From Tenebrio molitor (taxonomy: Eukaryota > Arthropoda > Insecta > Coleoptera > Tenebrionidae): a stretch of DNA of 64,000 nt. The notes under the pieces are model-generated. The model worked only from the letters and a program-made list of their open reading frames with translations, had not been told where the DNA came from and did no database searches. How positions within the stretch are numbered: the first letter of the stretch is position 1; the number at the start of each line of letters is the position of its first letter. Of this stretch, positions 57,989-64,000 are shown piece after piece. The position numbers and the translations under genes were made by a program. The stretch is from assembly GCF_963966145.1 (NCBI RefSeq), contig NC_091048.1:13702001-13766000 (forward strand). The letters are read 5' to 3'.

Positions 57989-58798
57989 TCATGCGATAGT
58001 CTGATTTGTACACAATTTAGCAGTGGCGGCTCGTGACCAAATTGAATGGGAGGGCACACTTGGATCAATTCGGATTGTACCCAATACTTTTTTATTGCTG
58101 TCTATATCCATGTCGGTGACAGTGAACACGGTGTTTTTAGATTGATCTATGTGTAATTTTAAAATATCGTCAACTTCGGCAATTAAATTTATCAATCCTC
58201 GAAAAATGCCTGGGTTATTGCTCTCAACCCCTTCATCATGTCCACGTAATGCTAACTCAAATGCCCCGCAAAATTTTATCGCGTCAATAAGTTTTCTTAA
58301 AATATATCGATTTTGTTTCACTTTTTCATTATGTTTTCGAATTTCAAGGCGATATACCCCACTCAGCTGGTTACGGAGGTCCGTGTTGCCAAAAATTCCA
58401 AACTCGACTGAATAAAATAAATGTTTTTGGCTTATTGCATGCTTTTTAACTTTTTGGCCCAAATGTTTTAAATCTGTAACACCGGTCTGAACCCAGGCAG
58501 GATCGCAATCAGCGGATCCCATTACCAAACACACGAAACAATAAAATGAGTTACTTACTCGTACATCGCAAGCACATAACCAACTAGCATTATTGTACAT
58601 ACTTCTGTTAAAATTTCTTACCACAATTTTACCCTTGATCAAATTTTGTTTACAAATTTTCAGGTTTGGACGAGGTGGACCCAACTGTTTAATTTCTTTC
58701 CGCTCTTCAAATCCAAGTCCAACGGCGGTTTTTAAATTTTTAATTGATTGAACGGAATTCATGATAATGTTCGTAAATAGCACGACTGCGTAGAGCAC
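57989..58798 (-). pseudogene. hAT transposase N-terminus (ZMYM1/TTF-finger type)
   Basis: A 269-residue open frame. After a basic N-terminal stretch comes a TTF-type zinc finger: FNRSMYNNASWLCACD (residues 63-78), C87, C90, W102, GVTDLKHLGQKVKKHAISQK and paired His near 120-126. Then the conserved block starting RLEIRKHNEKVKQNRYIL and CGAFELALRGHDEG, known from ZMYM1-like hAT proteins. The catalytic and dimerisation regions are absent. The frame runs through the left terminal repeat and ends 32 bp outside the element, so the last residues are flank. It is an internally deleted element, probably unable to transpose by itself. Confidence 0.85.
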
Positions 58799-59367
58799 GA
58801 CTGAAACCTAATGTTACTATTAATGCAGAATGAAAGCAGAAAATAAAAGCACTAAACACACGTTTGATTAAGAATTAGACGACAAGTGTTGCGAACTTGC
58901 AAATCAGTTGAAATCTCGTTGATCTCGTTAAAATTTGAAATTCATAACTTCGGATGCAATCGAGCTAAAAACAATTCAACGTTCGATGAAGTCCGGTAAA
59001 TTATGTGTTCTTATTCGCTGTGGGCAAAGTCGCCCTTGCCCACAGAGATGGGCATCGGCGTCATAGGAATTTTTTAACATGATGTTCTCGGAGAACTTGT
59101 AGAAGCGTCGTACGTCGTAGGGGAAAATAAACGAAGCGGGGCAAGCTAGTGCTTGCCTACGCCGCGAGGCGCTTTTGTAACACAAGATCCAAATGACGCT
59201 GAGCGGCGTGCAAAATACAAAATGCACCCATTGTCACATTCGAACTTATTACAATTTAAATATTTGAATAGACTATATGACGATTTTTATATTTATTGTC
59301 ATCCTTATTTTACAATTTGTTTTGGGGGGGCATTGCCCATCTGCCCCTCCTGTACCAGCCGCCACTG
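58021..59367. mobile_element. hAT element with perfect 8-bp duplication
   Basis: Ends CAGTGGCGGCTCGTGACC and CCGCCACTG; CAATTTAG directly repeated at 58013-58020 and 59368-59375. The 1347 bp carry the N-terminal transposase fragment on the minus strand. Confidence 0.95.
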
Positions 59368-59375
59368 CAATTTAG

Positions 59376-61122
59376 TAATATTGTAACAGGCGCCGCCTAA
59401 AGTTAGTCATATTTATGATTCACTTGAAAATATCCGGAAACTGTTCTTATGTATTAAATTCGTAAAGACTTGTAACGTAACCTACCTAATTTAAAATTAC
59501 CTAAGTACTTATTTTAATTCTTTTATCCAACACCTGTTTATTATGAAGTCATACTCATAATGATGCCGATTTTGAATATATTATGAGATCTATAAACACT
59601 GTTTTTCTTCAAACGTCCGTAAAATATGACATTGCACTGCTGCATTGATAATGCTAAAGTGTCACTTCATTGTCATGGCATCTAACGAGCTGACCAGCGT
59701 CCGTGAAGTAATTATCTCTGCTGAGGAGCGCCCGTGAAGTTATTATCTCCGCTGAGGGCGTCCGTGAAGTTATTATCTCCGCTGATGAGCGGCTGTAAAG
59801 TAAACTAGCTAAATCATTTGAAATTCCTACCTGATTTCTTAACATGTCTTAAATAATTTGTTATGAAGGTGTAATGATTTGAATACATTACTTTTTCCGC
59901 CAAATATTTGAACCTGCGCAAAACGGTAACAAATGTGGTCGTGATCAGCATCGAATCGGAGGAGCCCTACGTTGTGATTTTCTTTTGGCGGAAGGTTCGG
60001 AATGCAAACGGTGAGGGTTCCAGTTGGAAGAGTGCCGCAAATAAAACACACATGTGAGGGACGCAAAATACCTTTTATTAAAAATGTCTGTAATAACTTT
60101 GATGAAAAAGAAATTGAAACGAATACAAAGGACAGAACTTAAGTTAACGAAGTACAAGAAATTAACTAGTTGAGTACATCACAAAGATAAACGACCAGAT
60201 GAATGCAACAATATTTAACATAACAGAAAAACGGGCACATGACAGACAAAATGACAGTTAAAGCTTGCAAAACAAGTAAACAAATTATGGTGCAGTTATT
60301 ACAGACAGGGACGGATGAAAAACGCTCTTCAAAAACCGTATCCCAGGTATTACTCATATTTTACAATTCGATTAATGACAAACAATGTTTAATTTGGAAC
60401 TACGCGGTCAAGGTACGCCAACGGGAGCTTAGAGCTGGAGGTAACAAACTCTCGGCCGCGAGGGGACTCAGAAGAATAATCTAAATCGCCTTGAGACCAG
60501 CGACGTTTCTAGATACTCAGGTTAGTAATGAACGTCGGGCTATTTCACCGACCAAGAAATAGTCACAGAGCGCCTCGGGGTTGTACGATGAGCTTCCCAA
60601 GCCGCTTCGAGCAGAGCTTGCTCCACCTTCCCCAACCAACCGTTTACCGACAAAAACCTAAAGGCGCGTACAGACTACGCGAACCGAGCATGTAATGTAA
60701 CATGTAATGTAATGCTCGTCGCAAAATTGGTGCCACGAACAGCCGACGAACCGAGCGCGCAACGAACAGCTTCTATACTCCGTTCACTGATAGATCGCAC
60801 GCCTTTTCACAGACACAGAGACGAGTGTCTATGCTGCAAAAAGTCGAATAGCGCACATAACATTTGTTTATCATTAATACATACTCGAAGAATAAATAAT
60901 TCAACTTCATTCAGATTCACAGCTGTAATTCTGTTAACAACATCATAGCCGTAGGAAAACTACTGGCGGGATGGAAAGTGCACGTTTCTCAGGTCCTCTC
61001 GGGCTGTTGATGTTGCTCTGGAAACTTTAAAAAACACGCGTTTTTGAAAGTTGGATTTATACACACTGAGGCGTGCTTTAATTAAGTATGTAAAATAGGT
61101 TACCAACAAAAAAATATGTAAC
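59376..61122. other. Gene-free stretch with a tandem array
   Basis: No gene recognised. 60480-60950 is GC-richer (repeated CGAACCGAGC/ACGAACAG words) and may be an old repeat. 61050-61122 is ordinary AT-rich sequence. Confidence 0.35.
59697..59792. repeat. Three tandem units of 30-31 bp
   Basis: CCGTGAAGTTATTATCTCCG starts at 59701, 59732 and 59762 with small changes, followed by CTGAGG. Confidence 0.9.
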
Positions 61123-61266
61123 CATCACGGGTGCTGTGCCCGTATTTTGGCGATGGTCAGAATAAAATGGATGCCCGTTTTGGGGCCGATTTCTAATTTT
61201 ACCTGAAAAGGTAGGAGGTTACAAGGAAGGGATTCGTCGCTAAAGTGTGCTTTCAAAATAAAATTT

Positions 61267-61485
61267 TCATTCTCCCGCGAACGTACAAGTAGTATCTTTT
61301 TTCGAGATTTTAGGTCCTATCATTGTCAATAATTTGTCAAAGTCTGTAGGAGACATTCTTGTAAAATTTTTATAATGTCCACTGACATGTTGAAATTTTA
61401 AATCCTGCATAAGTTCATTACCGACGCGTTTTCTATAGAGTTCGGTTCGCCACCAACGTCGCCGCTTCTTCTCTTTTTTAATCAT
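61267..61485 (-). pseudogene. Harbinger nuclease N-terminus
   Basis: KRRRWWRTELYRKRVGNELM, then FTRMSPTDFDKLLTMIGPKI and SKKDT. This matches the start of HARBI1-like nucleases (RRWWxxPxxxxR...RMxxxxFDxLLxxVxPxIxKxDT). The catalytic DDE region is missing: only about 50 bp separate the end of the frame from the inner edge of the left terminal repeat. Confidence 0.85.
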
Positions 61486-62211
61486 ATTGCACCCATTATT
61501 GTTTAAAAAAATTAAATTATAATCGAAGGTAAAATAACAAGACCTAATTTTTTTATCAGATTTAGCAAATTAGGTCGCGTTATTTTTTGCAAGATTATTC
61601 CAGAATTCAAACTTTAACGTTAATTATTTATTTTTTCCGTTGACCGCTTGTTAATTTCAATATTAATGAATTATTTTGTCTAAATTATAGTGTACCTATT
61701 AATGGACCTCATTAATACACTATTTTTCATTAATCAACGATTTTTGCGATTTTGACGTTTTGATGATATTTTGATGCATAAACAACCTCGAACATGCGTT
61801 GTTTGCACTTACCAACACTGCAGCAGGTAGTGCAGCAGGGTTTTCTATATTTTATAGCTCCATAACTGCACAATTACGAATTCACTTTTTCAAAAGCCGA
61901 CATTTTTGGTTATAATTTGCATGTCATATTTTTCAAAGGTAACTAGGTTTCCTTAGCAACCGTGATTTTTACGTGAAATTGAATGTGAATGGAGTTGACG
62001 TCTTCTGACATTCTTTGTGGAAACGTAAATGGAAAGTGTTGAAAATTTTAAAAATGGCCTACCCTGAAGACAAAAAAAGGATGAAGGTATTTATAAGGTG
62101 TCATCTTTATGGAAAAAGATGAAATTGGTTTTGATTTGGCTTTAATTTCAAAATTTGTCACCAAAAAAAAAAGTTTGCGGCCAACGAAAAATTTTTGTAA
62201 TCAACTCTTTT

Positions 62212-62312
62212 GTTAATGGGCGATTAATAATCTCAACTATTAAAGCCACTCACTCGCTACACTCGTTCGTGCTTTAAACAGTTTCGATTATTAATCGCCT
62301 TCATTAACAAAC
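62212..62312. repeat. Palindrome with TCACTCGCTACACTCG centre
   Basis: TTAATGGGCGATTAATAAT and ATTATTAATCGCCTTCATTAA arms, then TTAAAGC/GCTTTAA. Confidence 0.7.
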
Positions 62313-63088
62313 TAGTTTATTAAATAACTATTAATACTTACAGTTATTAAAAACATAATTATTAAAAACAATTTGGGAACCTGACTGGCGTAACATGTAA
62401 TTTTATTCGTTTTTGACACAAGACAGACTAGGAAGACGATTTATCCGCGATAAACATTTTTTATTGGATGAAAGCAAGCGCAGAACACGCACGTTTGAGG
62501 TATGTGGGAATTAATCTGTAGTAATATAACAATAATTGACTTAAACATCGGATTGATTTGCGAAGCTGATGGCATGCTCCATCTCGACTTATGCATTTTT
62601 ACAACAAATTGACACAATTCGCATTATTTTAGAAAATGTGAAACTTATTTATTAGTTACTGTAAAGAGTTGCTTTCAAAAATAATAACCTATTTATTTTG
62701 TTCAGCATAAATGAAAAAACTACAGTGTTTCATTTGACAATCAAGACCGTTTAAATAAGGGACAAAAACTAACGGGAACTGAAATTGTTGGAGATTAGAT
62801 TTATGAGTTTATGACTGTGGTCAGCTCCCTTTGTCGAGATGCGTTTGTGAATGGCGCTTTGTGTTCGTCAGAAAACCGACAGTGAGCGGAGCACTGCGAA
62901 CCGTTCGTGGCGCGCATGCGCTCTCGAGGTTCACAGCTTCGCCGTCCAAATCAGACGAACGCTTCCTTGTAATTTATTTAAAGAGTGTACTAAATTATGG
63001 TATGTATTTAATAAAATGTATGGATCCCCATATTTGTAAGACAGCCTAACAAATTAATGAGTAAATGTTATAATCAACAGCAACTTCG
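62313..63088. other. Interior of the Harbinger element, no frame
   Basis: No nuclease sequence recognised. 62830-62960 is GC-rich with a NRF1-like GCGCATGCGC near 62912-62921; the two overlapping short frames there resemble nothing known. Confidence 0.35.
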
Positions 63089-63594
63089 CTCCTACCTTTT
63101 CAGGTAAAATTAGAAATCGGCCCCAAAATGGGCATTCAGTTATTCTGACGGACAAGCACCCGTGATGCTTAATAATATTTTTGCATCATCGGAACTATTA
63201 ATAAATAGATAAAATTTTCTTTTTAATTTATTAAATTGTTTGATTTTTCCAAAGAAGGCATTTTTTACATTTTTCATACTAGTTTATGGCCCATTGCTCT
63301 GCGCGCGATGCCGAATCTAAACAATAATTTCTTATTTGATTACTTACCGTCTTTTGATAAGTAAACATGTTCATGAAATCCGTAAACACGTGAAAATGAC
63401 CGGCGGTGCAAAAACGTTTTCTACTGACAAATTGTCATTACAAAAGTTTACCTGTAAAATGGTAAAGAAAAAAAAATTTCTTCATTTTCTTCATTGTTGT
63501 AGCTACTTTTAATTCGTTAAACAAATTTCTGAACTAACAATATTTGCGTTAATACTTACCTGCCTTAAATTGAGATTGCACATTGAAAACGCGT

Positions 63595-63745
63595 ATTCTT
63601 TTTGGAGATTTTTGGGTCCTATTTTGGTAAGTAAATTCTCACCGTCTGTGGGAGACATTCAATTAAAAATGTTATGCTGTCCGCTAATATGTTGGAACTT
63701 TAAATCTTTATAAAGTTCGTCGAGCCTTTTTCTCTTTTTTCATCA
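63595..63745 (-). pseudogene. Second Harbinger nuclease N-terminal fragment
   Basis: The minus strand reads KDLKFQHISG, MSPTDGENLLTKIGPKNL with a stop and small gaps, a decayed relative of the fragment at 61267-61485. It lies outside the other element's right end. Confidence 0.7.
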
Positions 63746-64000
63746 GATTCCACATAATTCTTACTGCATCACTACACAAAATTAAAGCTAACGGTTTTTC
63801 GTTATCACTCTTATCACATACAGGTCGCTAAAAAGTATCGATACAGCTAAATATTTTCAAAACGGTTTAGCAGAGCTCGTTGAAATTTGGCACACAGCTA
63901 GAAATGTTTAAATTCTATAGGCTGATATTTTTTTCAATTTTATAACATCTTTTATTTTGAAGATACAAAGCCAACTTGATTTTTTTTAAATGACACGAGA

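Larger units (their letters stand above)
61123..63167. mobile_element. Internally deleted Harbinger element
   Basis: Inverted ends of about 80-95 bp: CATCACGGGTGCT, then GGGGCCGATTTCTAATTTTA and CCTGAAAAGGTAGGAG at left, inverted at 63089-63167. Only the N-terminal part of the nuclease remains (61267-61485). A palindrome is nested at 62212-62312. No clear 3-bp duplication. Confidence 0.8.

Noticed and set aside
58149..58415. 88-codon plus-strand frame
   Set aside because: Antisense shadow of the hAT transposase fragment.
60166..60484. Overlapping frames on both strands as a host gene
   Set aside because: Short, low-complexity, with no family resemblance or splice signals that extend them.
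62831..63049. Two overlapping plus-strand frames in a GC-rich patch as a gene
   Set aside because: No recognisable motif, no splice context, and they lie inside the Harbinger element.

Overview
This window looks like a piece of an insect nuclear genome. It is strongly AT-rich, has spliceosomal introns of only about 50 nt, and is packed with DNA transposons and MITEs. The 51 and 54 nt introns, the frequent TAACCTCA and TGACATTT/AAATGTCA words, and the mix of P/THAP, mariner, Tc1, Harbinger, pogo and hAT remnants fit a beetle best. The species cannot be fixed from sequence alone.

One host gene is recognised. It is the WASP-interacting protein (WIP/verprolin, Drosophila Vrp1 family) on the minus strand, from a candidate promoter near 57.5 kb to a likely poly(A) site near 27.96 kb. 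Five coding exons join in matching phases into a protein of about 458 residues. The N-terminus (poly-proline plus WH2 actin-binding motif) lies at 55.69-56.24 kb. The proline-rich middle and WASP-binding C-terminus lie at 31.97-32.89 kb. A 14-nt terminal coding exon lies at 29.33 kb. The roughly 22.8 kb intron between the N- and C-terminal exons is filled with transposons.

Layout: 0.7-14 kb holds mariner, pogo-like and hAT elements and many MITEs. 15-26 kb is a P-element cluster: two diverged THAP/P transposase copies lie tail to tail (plus copy 16.2-18.8 kb, minus copy 19.2-23.3 kb), next to a broken reverse transcriptase gene (23.4-24.8 kb). All of it lies between inverted copies of a repeat at 15.0 and 25.2-25.8 kb. 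28-57.5 kb is the WIP gene with its nested elements, including a Tc1 element (42.7-45.2 kb) broken by a Harbinger-like element just after its start codon. 58-59.4 kb is a hAT element with a perfect 8-bp target duplication. 61.1-63.2 kb is a deleted Harbinger element.

Many insertions can be dated relative to each other because target duplications or interrupted reading frames show who landed in whom. About fifteen short palindromes (100-150 bp) with unrelated arms but a similar GC-rich self-complementary centre are scattered throughout; these are the least explained structures here. No rRNA, intact tRNA, CRISPR array or bacterial-type operon was seen.
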